The notes: generated from the letters alone by a model not told the origin. A DNA stretch of 64,000 nucleotides from JBFGJH01 sp041586155 (GCA_041586155.1 JBFHAT010000003.1:59174-123173); one strand, 5' to 3'. Positions 1 through 8,486 are shown, numbered from the stretch's first letter. Translations and numbers: made by a program.

Positions 1-1927
1 TCTGGCCGGTCTCCTCGGCGAATGCGATGAACTGGCCCGGTGGAACCTCTCCTCGGGTGGGGTGATCCCAGCGAACGAGCGCCTCCACGCCGGTGATCTC
101 GCCTGAGAACAGGTCGACGATCGGTTGGTACTTGACGTGGAGCTCCTGACGTTCGAGGGCCTTGCGCAAATCGGCTTTCAGTTCCAGTCGCCGCACCAGC
201 TCGGAATGCATCTCGTCCTCGAAGACGCGGTAGGTGCCTTTCGTCGACTGCTTGGCTGCATACATCGCAGCGTCGGCGTTGCGGAGCAGCTGGTCTGCTT
301 CGATCGCCAGCCCGGCCCCAAAGGCCACGCCGATGGACGTGCGGACTGCGAGATCGTGACCTTCGATTGCGAACGCCGGCTGCATCCCGGTGAGGATGCG
401 CTCTGCGACGTCGGTGCCCTGGCGCGGGTCTGAGAGATCGGTGAGCAGGACCGCGAACTCATCGCCGCCGAGTCGCGCCACGACGTCGTTCGGGCGGGTC
501 AGCGTGCGCAACCTGTTGGCGACCTGAACGAGCAAGCTGTCTCCCGCAGCATGCCCGAGAGAGTCGTTGACGGTCTTGAAATCGTCGAGGTCCAAGAACA
601 GCACGCCCACCAGGGCATTGGGTCCGGACTCGATCGCTGCCTCGACCTGCTCGGTGAACAAGATGCGGTTGGCGAGCTGCGTCAACGAATCGTGGAGCGC
701 CTGATGTCGGAGCTGGTCTTTGAGCTCGGTCAGCTGCATGAGCGAATCCTCGAGGCGACCGTTTTCGAGCGAGACGCTCACCTGCGAGGCGAACGTCTCC
801 AAGAGCCGTACGTCGCTGCGGTCGAACTCACTGACGTCTCCCAGGCGGTTGGCGAGCAACAACACGCCGAACACCTGCCCGTCGGATGTGAGGGGTGCGG
901 CGATCACGTCGGTCATCGCCGCATCGCGACCGACGAACTTGGTGGTCGGTTCCTCGATGAATGCCGCTTCCCCGGTCTCGGAGATCTGTCGGAGCACAGC
1001 CAGCTCGGCACCCAACTCGACCGGCTGCATCGTCATCGCCCCACCGTCCGATCCGATGGCCGTGCGGTACGCCTGCTGATTGTCGTCCTCGGGAAGGAGC
1101 GTGATCTCCACCAGTTCTGCTTCGAACATGTTCTGGGCGAACTCTGCGGCAGCCATCAGCGCGGCCTCGATCTGCGGCGACGAATGGAGTGCGCGGGTCG
1201 CCTCGTACAGCGACTCGAGGCGCGACTTCTCGACCCGCTGCGAGATGTAGGCCCGGTATGCCAGGAACAGGACGACGGGGGGGACCAGCGCGAGCCATGC
1301 CGTCTCGGGCGCGGTCCACAGGATCGTGACTGCAACCAACGCCAGCGATGTGTTCATGGCCGCCGCCAGCGCAGTGATTCCGTATACCTCGAAACGCTCG
1401 TGGGTACCGATGCTCGAACCTGAGAGCTGGATGGCGGCGTTGATGAGGATGTTGGCAATGAGTACGGCGATCTGCATTGCCAGGATCGCCGCCACCCATC
1501 CGGCGAGCCCGAGCGGTTCGCCGAACGAGATGACGCTGCGGAATACGATCACCGCAACCGCCGATTCCAACGTCAGCTGCGCGAGGTTGAACGTCAGCTT
1601 CACCCACGGTTGACGCCGGTTGACCACGAGAGCTGTGCCGTTGGCGAGGAGCTGCGCAGCGATGAATCCCAGCGGGCCCGTCATGAACAGGGCGACGACC
1701 ATCGGGATCTCGCTCATCGAGAAGGAATAGGCGTGACGGTTGAAGCGGATGTGAACGACCGTCACTTCGGCGAGGTAGAGCGTGAGCGCCAGAACCCACC
1801 ACGAGACTTGGAACGCCTCCGGTCTCAGCGTCGTAACGTCGCGGATCGCCAGAATCAGCAGCGTTGCCGTCACGGTGATTCCGGCCGTCAGCAGCCAGAC
1901 CCGCTTCGCTCCTGATTTCAGTCGCAT
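1..1927 (-). CDS. Membrane-anchored GAF-GGDEF-EAL protein (3' end cut by window edge)
   Basis: Cyclic-di-GMP signalling protein. The reading frame is open from the ATG at 1927 to the window edge, about 642 codons. Residues ~1-230 are a hydrophobic multi-pass membrane region, followed by a GAF-like sensor segment (~250-400), a GGDEF domain with an intact GGDEF motif at about residue 487 (diguanylate cyclase active site), and the start of an EAL phosphodiesterase domain (VKYQPIVDL, then VRWDHPTRG). The EAL catalytic residues that lie further downstream are outside the window, so it cannot be said whether the phosphodiesterase half is active. The membrane region probably senses a signal; its ligand is unknown. 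It is read toward the left edge, and the next gene upstream on the strand ends 108 bases away. Confidence 0.9.
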   Translation of the reverse strand, partial: MRLKSGAKRVWLLTAGITVTATLLILAIRDVTTLRPEAFQVSWWVLALTLYLAEVTVVHIRFNRHAYSFSMSEIPMVVALFMTGPLGFIAAQLLANGTALVVNRRQPWVKLTFNLAQLTLESAVAVIVFRSVISFGEPLGLAGWVAAILAMQIAVLIANILINAAIQLSGSSIGTHERFEVYGITALAAAMNTSLALVAVTILWTAPETAWLALVPPVVLFLAYRAYISQRVEKSRLESLYEATRALHSSPQIEAALMAAAEFAQNMFEAELVEITLLPEDDNQQAYRTAIGSDGGAMTMQPVELGAELAVLRQISETGEAAFIEEPTTKFVGRDAAMTDVIAAPLTSDGQVFGVLLLANRLGDVSEFDRSDVRLLETFASQVSVSLENGRLEDSLMQLTELKDQLRHQALHDSLTQLANRILFTEQVEAAIESGPNALVGVLFLDLDDFKTVNDSLGHAAGDSLLVQVANRLRTLTRPNDVVARLGGDEFAVLLTDLSDPRQGTDVAERILTGMQPAFAIEGHDLAVRTSIGVAFGAGLAIEADQLLRNADAAMYAAKQSTKGTYRVFEDEMHSELVRRLELKADLRKALERQELHVKYQPIVDLFSGEITGVEALVRWDHPTRGEVPPGQFIAFAEETGQ

Positions 1928-2035
1928 TCGTCTACCTCGTCGATCTTTGCGGGCCGCAACCTAGACATATGCCGCCCAGATTCTGGGTATCGGCATCGGA
2001 GCCGGAGTCGTTGAGCGGTGCTCCGCGGACGATCG

Positions 2036-2746
2036 TCATGGCCCATAGATCTGGCTGAACGTTCCCAGCAGCTCTTCGCGAACCCCGGCAGTGCGGCCCT
2101 TGCGCTGAGGTTGCGGTTCGGAGCCGGCGTCCGCATCGTCCAAGGGCGGGGCGGGCTCGTCCGACACGGCCTGGTCGTCGGCATCCGCGTCTTCCGCAAG
2201 GGCTGCTTCTGACTCGACCTCATCCTGCTCGATGAGGTCCGGTTGGAGTGGCGTCACCTCGTTCGCGGCGCGGGTGGTGGCGGCGTCCGGCGACAGCGCT
2301 CCGTCGGGGGTCTCGACGCCTGTGTGCTCGGGTTCCGCGGTGAGCGCATCCTCTGTATGGTCGGGCGAGGCGTCCTCAATCGATGCCGGCTGAGGGGCCG
2401 ACTGCGGCTCATCTGAATGAACGGCTTCGATCGGCAGGGGAGACGAGTAAGGGGCCACGGCCTCCGCGGGTTCATCCCACACCGGCGCATCCGAGCCGGC
2501 TGTGGCGTCGGCGGGGCTCGCCGGCTCGGGCGTGCCGACGTCTTCCGACGACGCGTTCTGCTCGATGTCGCCTGCATCATCGCTACCGAACACCGACGCC
2601 AGCCATGCGTAGTCGTCCGACTGCGCACTCACCTCATCTTCGGTCGGGCTGGCGGTCTCCGGTGCATGGGTCTCTCGCGTCGGAAACCCAATCTCGATTG
2701 GATCGTGATCCGCCAATGATCCTCCAGAAACACCTGTGTCGAACAT
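2036..2746 (-). CDS. Acidic, low-complexity hypothetical protein
   Basis: An open frame of 236 codons with ATG start. The product is very rich in Asp, Glu, Ala and Pro and has no predicted membrane segment or recognisable fold, so it is probably largely disordered. Only the last ~25 residues look different: a short basic stretch (QPQRKGRTAGVREE) followed by LLGTFSQIYGP, which could be a docking tail. It lies downstream of the metallo-hydrolase on the same strand with a 79-base gap. No function is recognised. High-GC DNA can give spurious long frames, but the alternative frames here are less protein-like. Confidence 0.5.
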   Translation of the reverse strand: MFDTGVSGGSLADHDPIEIGFPTRETHAPETASPTEDEVSAQSDDYAWLASVFGSDDAGDIEQNASSEDVGTPEPASPADATAGSDAPVWDEPAEAVAPYSSPLPIEAVHSDEPQSAPQPASIEDASPDHTEDALTAEPEHTGVETPDGALSPDAATTRAANEVTPLQPDLIEQDEVESEAALAEDADADDQAVSDEPAPPLDDADAGSEPQPQRKGRTAGVREELLGTFSQIYGP

Positions 2747-2825
2747 CGGCAGGCGGGCCTCCAGGCTTGAGATGTTCGGGCTCGTGGTCAGGATCCTGGG
2801 GAAGTGCGGGGCGAGCGGTCAATGC

Positions 2826-3446
2826 TCACCAGCCCCGTGCCCTCCAATCGTCGAGGGCCGGCTGTTCCTTCGCCACCGTGCTCGGCGAGCCGTGGCCCGG
2901 ATAGAAGACCGTCTCTGCGGGAAGGCTGAACAGCCGGGCTTCGATACTCGCCATGATCTGATCGAAGTCGGAGTACGGGAACCGGGTTGCTCCGGGCCCA
3001 CCCGGGAAGAGAGTGTCCCCGGAGAACAGCACGCCGTCGACGAGAAAGCAGCAAGAACCCGGTGTGTGCCCCGGGGTTTGGATCACCTCGATGCTGGTGC
3101 GACCGACCGGGATCGCCATCCCGTCGGCGAGCGGCAGGTCGATGGGATGGTCGACCAGGAAGGCATCGTGGGGGTGCATCGCGAACCGGCAGCCGGCCTC
3201 GACCAGCTCGGGGATGGCCCCCACGTGGTCGGAGTGACCGTGAGTGGTCAGCACGATCGACGGGGGTCGGTAGCCCTTCCAGGCCAGCAACCGATTTGGC
3301 TGGTCGGCGGCGTCGATGAGGATCGTGTGGCCAGTCCGCCGACATTCGACGGAGTACACGTTGTTCTCCAGCGGTCCGACCACGAGTCGGTGCACGAGAA
3401 CGTGGTCTGTGGCAGCGAACGATTCCACGGCCGGCACGCTACTCAC
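2826..3446 (-). CDS. Metallo-beta-lactamase-fold hydrolase (glyoxalase II-like)
   Basis: A 206-residue single-domain metallo-hydrolase. The zinc-binding motif THGHSDHVG is at about residues 68-76, followed by TPGHTPGS, SGDTLFPGG and a late YPGHG, which are the usual metal ligands of the glyoxalase II/persulfide-dioxygenase-like branch. The size matches stand-alone hydrolases of this branch. Substrate is not certain; thioester hydrolysis (hydroxyacylglutathione or mycothiol analogue) is the usual assignment, but actinobacteria lack glutathione, so a mycothiol-type or other thioester is more plausible (inference). Start is GTG at 3446, with a divergent promoter region of 47 bases shared with the acyl-CoA dehydrogenase gene. 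Confidence 0.85.
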   Translation of the reverse strand: MSSVPAVESFAATDHVLVHRLVVGPLENNVYSVECRRTGHTILIDAADQPNRLLAWKGYRPPSIVLTTHGHSDHVGAIPELVEAGCRFAMHPHDAFLVDHPIDLPLADGMAIPVGRTSIEVIQTPGHTPGSCCFLVDGVLFSGDTLFPGGPGATRFPYSDFDQIMASIEARLFSLPAETVFYPGHGSPSTVAKEQPALDDWRARGW

Positions 3447-3493
3447 CGGGGAGCGTGACCTGCAGTTAACATGCGGGGCGGAGGAAGGACGCC

Positions 3494-4615
3494 GTGCATT
3501 TTGGATTCAGCAACGAGCAGGAGCTGCTCCGGGAGACAGCCCGGCGCTACCTCACCGATCGTCTGCCGACGAGTCACGTGCGGCAGCTCATGATCACGCC
3601 TTCGGGTCACGATCCCCTCATCTGGAAAGAGATGGCCGAGATGGGCTGGCATGGTTTGGCCCTGCCCCGGGAAGTGGGGGGTTCGGGCTCCTCGGTTCGT
3701 GAACTGGCGATCGTATTGGAGGAGATGGGCCGGGTGCTGGCGCCGGGCCCCTTCTTTTCGACCGTGGCGTTGGCCGCCCCGCTCGTGGAGGCGGCGGCAT
3801 CGGGCGAGCAGCGCCATGAGGCGCTCGGCGCCATCGCCGATGGGCGGATGACCGCAACGGTGGCGCTGGTGGCGCCCGACGGCAGGTGGGGTGAGGGCCG
3901 GATGGGGGTCGATGCCACCCAGGTCGGCGACGGTTGGATCCTTGCCGGACAGAAGTCCTTCGTCGTCGACGGACACACAGCCGACCTGCTGATCGTGCCG
4001 GCGGATACCGGCGACGGTCCTGCCCTCTTCCTCGTCGAGGGCAGTCGGTCGGGTGTGCGGCGAGAAGCGGCGGAGGTCATGGACCTCACCAGAAAGCTCG
4101 CCGACGTGCGGTTCGACGGAGTGCGGGTCGAAGACGCCCGCCGCATCGGCGAACCGGGTGCGGCCGCAGCATCCCTGCAGAGGATGCTCGACATCGCCTC
4201 GGTGTGCCTGGCCGCTGAGCAGGTCGGGGGTGCCGAGCGCGTGTTGGAGATTGCGGTGGCGTATGCCAAGGACCGAAAGCAGTTCGGGCGGCCCATCGGC
4301 AGCTTCCAAGCTGTCAAGCACATGTGCGCCGACATGCTGGTTTCCGTCGAGGCAGCCAAGTCGGTGGCACATCATGCGGCCTGGGCGGCCGGCGCCGACG
4401 ACGAGGACCTGCCAGTGGCGGCTTCGCTGGCGGCCGCGTATTGCTCCGAGGTGTACTACCGGGTCGCCGCGGACAACATCCAGATCCATGGCGGCATCGG
4501 GTTCACATGGGAGCATGATGCCCACCTGTTCTTCAAACGGGCCGCGTCGTCTCGGATGCTGCTCGGAACGCCTACCGACCACCGAGCCGAGCTCGCAGCG
4601 CGACTGGGGGTGTGA
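3494..4615 (+). CDS. Acyl-CoA dehydrogenase family protein
   Basis: FAD-dependent enzyme of 373 residues that introduces an alpha-beta double bond into acyl-CoA. The N-terminal helical domain (NEQELLRETARRYL), middle beta-domain and C-terminal helical domain are all present; typical family segments include RKQFGRPIGSFQAVKH and the C-terminal IQIHGGIGFTWEHD. The usual catalytic Glu region lies in the last of these, though which Glu or Asp acts as base was not resolved. Start is GTG at 3494, preceded by a good ribosome site (GGAGGAAGG). It is the first gene of an operon that leads to an isobutyryl-CoA-mutase-like protein, suggesting branched- or short-chain acyl-CoA breakdown (inference). Confidence 0.92.
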   Translation: MHFGFSNEQELLRETARRYLTDRLPTSHVRQLMITPSGHDPLIWKEMAEMGWHGLALPREVGGSGSSVRELAIVLEEMGRVLAPGPFFSTVALAAPLVEAAASGEQRHEALGAIADGRMTATVALVAPDGRWGEGRMGVDATQVGDGWILAGQKSFVVDGHTADLLIVPADTGDGPALFLVEGSRSGVRREAAEVMDLTRKLADVRFDGVRVEDARRIGEPGAAAASLQRMLDIASVCLAAEQVGGAERVLEIAVAYAKDRKQFGRPIGSFQAVKHMCADMLVSVEAAKSVAHHAAWAAGADDEDLPVAASLAAAYCSEVYYRVAADNIQIHGGIGFTWEHDAHLFFKRAASSRMLLGTPTDHRAELAARLGV

Positions 4616-5058
4616 CGGTGAGCAGCGTGACGGCGGTGGCTCTCGGGGCGGTGTTGGCGGCATTTCTGCTCGTACTGGCTGCGCTGATGGTGTGGCAGGA
4701 GGGGAGACGCGGCCGCGGTGCCGGGTCGGATCCGATCGAATACGTCCTCGACGACGCTGTGGCCTGGACGATCGACCGGATCGATGCGGCGACGAGGGCT
4801 CGGCTCGCTCGACACGACGTGCTCCGGATCCTCGAATGGCAGGTGTTCTACCTGCAGCAGTCGGTACGTGGTGCACGCCGAGGGCAGGCCGAGGTGGTGG
4901 TAGGTGACACGGCGCCGGCCGTCGAGTACATCGTGACCAGGGCGGCCGACACGCAGGGCGTCCACTACCGCCCCGACGATGTCGCCGAAGTGCTCTCGCA
5001 GCAGGGCTCGTACCTGGAGTCGCTCGGAGCAATCGCAGAGCCCGTCCGGGAGGTGTGA
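4612..5058 (+). CDS. Small membrane-anchored hypothetical protein
   Basis: A 148-residue protein with one strong N-terminal hydrophobic helix (about residues 7-28, AVALGAVLAAFLLVLAALMV) and a soluble, mostly helical C-terminal part. The GTG start overlaps the stop of the acyl-CoA dehydrogenase (GTGA), and it ends one base before the next ATG, so it is translationally coupled on both sides. No known domain is recognised. Its place inside a mutase operon suggests a role connected with the membrane or with assembly of the pathway, but nothing in the sequence proves this. Confidence 0.8.
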   Translation: MTVSSVTAVALGAVLAAFLLVLAALMVWQEGRRGRGAGSDPIEYVLDDAVAWTIDRIDAATRARLARHDVLRILEWQVFYLQQSVRGARRGQAEVVVGDTAPAVEYIVTRAADTQGVHYRPDDVAEVLSQQGSYLESLGAIAEPVREV

Positions 5059-5059
5059 G

Positions 5060-5329
5060 ATGTTGGCAAAATGCGGGCGGTGCGGCGCCACCGTCGAGGT
5101 GTTGGGCGCGGGAAGATTCCAGTGCCCGGTGTGCGGGACAACCAACCAGATCCCCGGCGCGTTGGATCCGGAACCTCCGTCCGGGATCGAGACCGCTGAT
5201 GCCCCGGCGCCCCGCGACGAGGCCCCTTCGCCGCGCACCCGCTGCCCAGCTTGTAGCTTCGAATTCATCGTGGGTGACATCGACAGTGCGGTGTGCCCCA
5301 ACTGTCGGGAGGAGGTGAGCCTCAAGTGA
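5060..5329 (+). CDS. Zinc-ribbon hypothetical protein
   Basis: An 89-residue protein with two zinc-ribbon halves: CGRCG and CPVCG near the N terminus and CPAC and CPNC near the C terminus, joined by a Pro/Ala-rich linker (about residues 33-60). Such double CxxC arrangements bind zinc as structural or nucleic-acid-binding modules. The ATG at 5060 directly follows the stop of the preceding gene; an upstream in-frame start would overlap that gene by about 80 bases and was not chosen. It overlaps the next gene by 4 bases. Function unknown. Confidence 0.8.
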   Translation: MLAKCGRCGATVEVLGAGRFQCPVCGTTNQIPGALDPEPPSGIETADAPAPRDEAPSPRTRCPACSFEFIVGDIDSAVCPNCREEVSLK

Positions 5330-6957
5330 GAGATCTCTGGGAGGCCGCCTATGGAGAAGGGCGCAAGCGGCGAGACCGGTTCGAGACCCTGTCTCAGATG
5401 GAGCTCCCCGATCTTCCGGCGCCAGAAGAGGTACGGGAAGACATCTCGTACCCCGGCTTCTATCCCTACACCCGTGGGATCCACGCCACCGGATATCGGG
5501 GAAAGGTGTGGACCCACCGACAGTTCGCCGGTTTTGCCGACGTCGCGTCCACCAATGAACGGTTCCACCAGCTCCTGGCGCAGGGCCAGCATGGCTTGTC
5601 GGTGGCGTTCGACATGCCCACCCTCATGGGGTACGACTCGGATCATTCGATGGCGTTGGGTGAGGTCGGCCATTGTGGGGTCGCCGTCGACTCAGCCGAC
5701 GACATGCTCGCGCTGTTCGATGGGATCGATCTCGGCAGCGTCTCGGTGTCGATGACGATCAACGGTCCAGCTCAGATCCTGTTCGCCCAACTGCTGGTGG
5801 CTGCCGAGGAGCGTGGCGTCGAGTGGGCTCGCCTCAACGGAACCCTTCAGAACGACATCCTCAAGGAATACATCGCCCAGAAGGAGTGGATCTTCCCGCC
5901 GCAGCCGCATCTGCGCCTGATCACGGACATGATGGCGTTCTGTGCTGACGAGGTTCCGAAGTGGAACACGATCTCGGTGTCGGGCTATCACATCCGCGAG
6001 GCCGGGGCGACCGCCGCTCAGGAGCTGGCGTTCACATTGGGAGACGGCTTCGCCTACGTAGAGGCTGCACAGCGGGCGGGGATGGACGTCGATACGGTTG
6101 CGCCCCGGCTGTCGTTCTTCTTCGACGCCCACATCGACTTCTTCGAAGAGATCGCAAAGTTCAGGGCGGCCAGGCGAATGTGGGCGACCTGGATGAGAGA
6201 GCGGTACGGAGCAGAGAACGAGCGCTCTCTCAAACTGCGAACGCACGCCCAGACGGCCGGTGTGTCGCTGACGGCGCAACAGCCTGACAACAACATCGTC
6301 CGAACCGCCATCGAGGCGCTCGCCGCAGTCCTGGGTGGCACACAGAGCCTCCACACCAATGCGCTCGATGAGGTGTACGCCCTGCCGACGGCCCGGGCGG
6401 CGGAGATCGCGCTGCGCACGCAACAGGTGCTGGCCCTCGAGACGGGAGTGGCGGATGTCATCGACCCCCTCGGCGGGTCGTGGCTGGTGGAGGAGCTCAC
6501 GGATCGGATCGAACGCGAGGCGCTGGCCATTCTCGCCCACGTCGACGAGCTGGGAGACGGGTCGATGCTCGACGGGACGCTACGCGGCATCGAGGAGGGC
6601 TACTTCCAGGGAGCCATCGCCGACTCGGCGTTTGCCTACGAGCAGGCGCTCGCTGCAGGCGACCGCCATGTGGTGGGAGTCACCATCCACGCGGCGACCG
6701 ACGAACAACCGATCGAGATGCTACGGATCTCGGGGGAGGTCGAGGCTGCCCAGCACCGGCATCTCAAGCAACTGCGGTCCAGGCGAGACCAGAGCGCCGT
6801 GGACAGCGCACTCGGAGCTGTGCGCACTGCGGCCGTTGGCACCGCCAATCTGATGCCCGTAATCATCGATGCTTGCCGAGTGAGAGCGACGATGGGCGAG
6901 ATCGTCGCATCGCTCAAGGATGTGTTCGGCACGTACACCGAGCAGGCGAGGATCTGA
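5326..6957 (+). CDS. icmA: Acyl-CoA mutase large subunit, isobutyryl-CoA mutase type
   Basis: B12-dependent carbon-skeleton mutase, substrate-binding TIM-barrel subunit of 543 residues without the C-terminal B12-binding domain, so it needs a separate small subunit not present here. GTG at 5326 overlaps the preceding stop. Aligned by eye to Propionibacterium methylmalonyl-CoA mutase, the position of Tyr89 is Phe67 (WTHRQFAGF) and that of Arg207, which holds the substrate carboxylate, is Gln185 (EYIAQKEW). Gln175 (= Gln197) and His222 (= His244, SGYH) are kept. Phe/Gln at these two sites is the known signature of isobutyryl-CoA mutase, and FDMPTLMG also matches that branch. It likely interconverts isobutyryl-CoA and n-butyryl-CoA; a related 2-hydroxyacyl-CoA or pivalyl-CoA mutase cannot be excluded. 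Confidence 0.88.
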   Translation: MRDLWEAAYGEGRKRRDRFETLSQMELPDLPAPEEVREDISYPGFYPYTRGIHATGYRGKVWTHRQFAGFADVASTNERFHQLLAQGQHGLSVAFDMPTLMGYDSDHSMALGEVGHCGVAVDSADDMLALFDGIDLGSVSVSMTINGPAQILFAQLLVAAEERGVEWARLNGTLQNDILKEYIAQKEWIFPPQPHLRLITDMMAFCADEVPKWNTISVSGYHIREAGATAAQELAFTLGDGFAYVEAAQRAGMDVDTVAPRLSFFFDAHIDFFEEIAKFRAARRMWATWMRERYGAENERSLKLRTHAQTAGVSLTAQQPDNNIVRTAIEALAAVLGGTQSLHTNALDEVYALPTARAAEIALRTQQVLALETGVADVIDPLGGSWLVEELTDRIEREALAILAHVDELGDGSMLDGTLRGIEEGYFQGAIADSAFAYEQALAAGDRHVVGVTIHAATDEQPIEMLRISGEVEAAQHRHLKQLRSRRDQSAVDSALGAVRTAAVGTANLMPVIIDACRVRATMGEIVASLKDVFGTYTEQARI

Positions 6958-6967
6958 GGCGCACACG

Positions 6968-7171
6968 ATGGCAAGGCTGAGACGATTCGATGAGTTCCGA
7001 TACGTTGGCACGCGCGACACCATGGTCGTCTACGACTGCGACGATCCCGACCAATTCGAGGAGTTGCAGGAGCGGGTAGACGATGGCGATCTCGTTGCGG
7101 TCAACCTCGTATCGGTGTTTGGACCTGACACACTCGAAGAGGCTCGAAACCGCGGATTCAGACCGCGGTGA
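6968..7171 (+). CDS. Small hypothetical protein (67 residues)
   Basis: ATG at 6968 is 10 bases after the mutase stop; the frame ends with a GTGA overlap into the amidohydrolase. The product is soluble, acidic in the middle (DDPDQFEELQERVDDGD) and has no cysteine cluster or membrane helix. I do not recognise the family. Tight coupling on both sides and normal codon use for this genome argue for a real gene. Confidence 0.7.
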   Translation: MARLRRFDEFRYVGTRDTMVVYDCDDPDQFEELQERVDDGDLVAVNLVSVFGPDTLEEARNRGFRPR

Positions 7172-8016
7172 CCCGTCTCATCGACCTGCACGTCCACCCG
7201 CCGGTGGAAGCCGTGATCGAGGGCGTTTTCGGTCCGTTCCTGCCCAGCTTGGAAGCGACGTTCCGCCGCAAGTTCCCTGTCATGTCGCCCGAGCAGATCG
7301 CCGACTACTACCGCTCGCTCGACGGCAAGGCGGTCTTGCTCGGTTTGGATGCCCAGACGGCGACCGGGCTGCGTCCGTTCAGCAACACAGAGGTGGCGGA
7401 CATCGTTGCGGCGCATCCCGATGTGTTCGTCGGGTTCGGCTCGGTCGATCCGCACAAAGGTGCGGCGGCGGTCATGGCCGTCTCTGAAGCCGCAACACTG
7501 GGCCTGAAAGGTCTGAAGCTTCACCCATCGTTGCAGCGCTTCTCGCCGAATGACGTCGCCTTCTTTCCGCTGTACGAGGAAGCTGCCAACTATGGCCTCA
7601 TCCTCCTGTTCCACACCGGTGTCACGGCGTTGGGCGCAGGGATGCCGGGTGGCGCTGGGATCAGGCACCGGCATTCTCATCCGCTCCTGCTCGACGAACT
7701 CGCAGCTTCGTTTCCGCAGCTGTCCATCGTCATGGCACATGCCGGGGTGCCGTGGCACACAGATGCCATCGCGATCGCCTCCCACAAACCGAACGTCTAC
7801 CTGGACCTGTCTGGTTGGTCGCCCCGGCGGTTCCCGCCAGAGCTGATCGACGCGATCAAGGGTCCGTTGCGACGGCAAGCGCTCTTTGGGAGCGACTTCC
7901 CCTTCATCACGCCAGATCGATGGATCAAGGCCTGGGACGAGTGGGGGGTGGAACCGGAGATCACATCGGACGTGCTCGCCGGCAATGCCGCTCGCCTGCT
8001 CGACCTCGATCAGTAG
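7168..8016 (+). CDS. Amidohydrolase family protein (TIM-barrel metal-dependent hydrolase)
   Basis: A 282-residue enzyme of the amidohydrolase-2 (ACMSD-like) group. The N-terminal DLHVHPP is the HxH metal site, GLKGLKLHPS and LFHTGVT supply further barrel ligands, MAHAG gives another His, and FGSDFPF gives the late catalytic Asp. These hydrolases or decarboxylases act on cyclic or branched carboxylates; the substrate here is not known. GTG start at 7168 overlaps the preceding 67-residue gene. As the last gene of the mutase operon it may process a precursor or product of the acyl-CoA pathway (inference). Confidence 0.87.
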   Translation: MTRLIDLHVHPPVEAVIEGVFGPFLPSLEATFRRKFPVMSPEQIADYYRSLDGKAVLLGLDAQTATGLRPFSNTEVADIVAAHPDVFVGFGSVDPHKGAAAVMAVSEAATLGLKGLKLHPSLQRFSPNDVAFFPLYEEAANYGLILLFHTGVTALGAGMPGGAGIRHRHSHPLLLDELAASFPQLSIVMAHAGVPWHTDAIAIASHKPNVYLDLSGWSPRRFPPELIDAIKGPLRRQALFGSDFPFITPDRWIKAWDEWGVEPEITSDVLAGNAARLLDLDQ

Positions 8017-8486
8017 CTCCGAGCGCCATCGCGCAGCCACGACGGCAATCTCCCGATTTGACGGTCGGCCAGCGGTTGGACTCGTTCGGTGACAGCAACT
8101 GCATCGCCATCCAACCGTGTCGCCAGTCGTTCCCGAAGCAGCGTGCGCAAGCCGTGGGGACGGAGGAGGCGCTGGGAGCGGCGAGCGGTGGCGACCAGCC
8201 GCAGAAGATCGCCGACGGCGCTCGGTCCGATCAGGGCCGTCCAATAGCGACGTACGTACAGGTGCCGTACGTCGAACGTGACGTCACCGTGGGTCAGGCC
8301 GAATGGAGCCGCTCCGGGCACGATCAGCGGCGTGATCATCGGGCGGACCTGCATCGAAGGTCTGCCCGGGCTGCGCTCGGTACCCAGGAATTCGTGGCGA
8401 GGGTCGCTACCCGAAGGTGGCGCGACATGGGTTGCAACGGGAGGACGAGCTTCCTGGTGCAATTCCTCGGGCAGCGACCTCGCCAT
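8010..8486 (-). CDS. Hypothetical protein, uncertain start
   Basis: Open frame of about 158 residues in an otherwise empty gap. The C-terminal two-thirds look like real protein (DVTFDVRHLYVRRYW, then GPSAVGDLLRLVATARR and RLLRPHGLRTLLRERL), with a basic helix-rich character. It overlaps the convergent amidohydrolase gene by 7 bases and lies 71 bases after the penicillin-binding protein on the same strand. Starts possible are ATG at 8486, TTG at 8513 or later ATGs at 8354 and 8339; none has a clear ribosome site, and 8486 is a guess. Family not recognised. Confidence 0.5.
   Translation of the reverse strand: MARSLPEELHQEARPPVATHVAPPSGSDPRHEFLGTERSPGRPSMQVRPMITPLIVPGAAPFGLTHGDVTFDVRHLYVRRYWTALIGPSAVGDLLRLVATARRSQRLLRPHGLRTLLRERLATRLDGDAVAVTERVQPLADRQIGRLPSWLRDGARSY

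Noticed and set aside
3443..5032. Long open frame on the minus strand (over 500 codons) opposite the acyl-CoA dehydrogenase
   Set aside because: It mirrors the codons of a clear acyl-CoA dehydrogenase, is rich in Arg, Pro and Gly, and has no domain. In DNA of this GC content such antisense frames are common.
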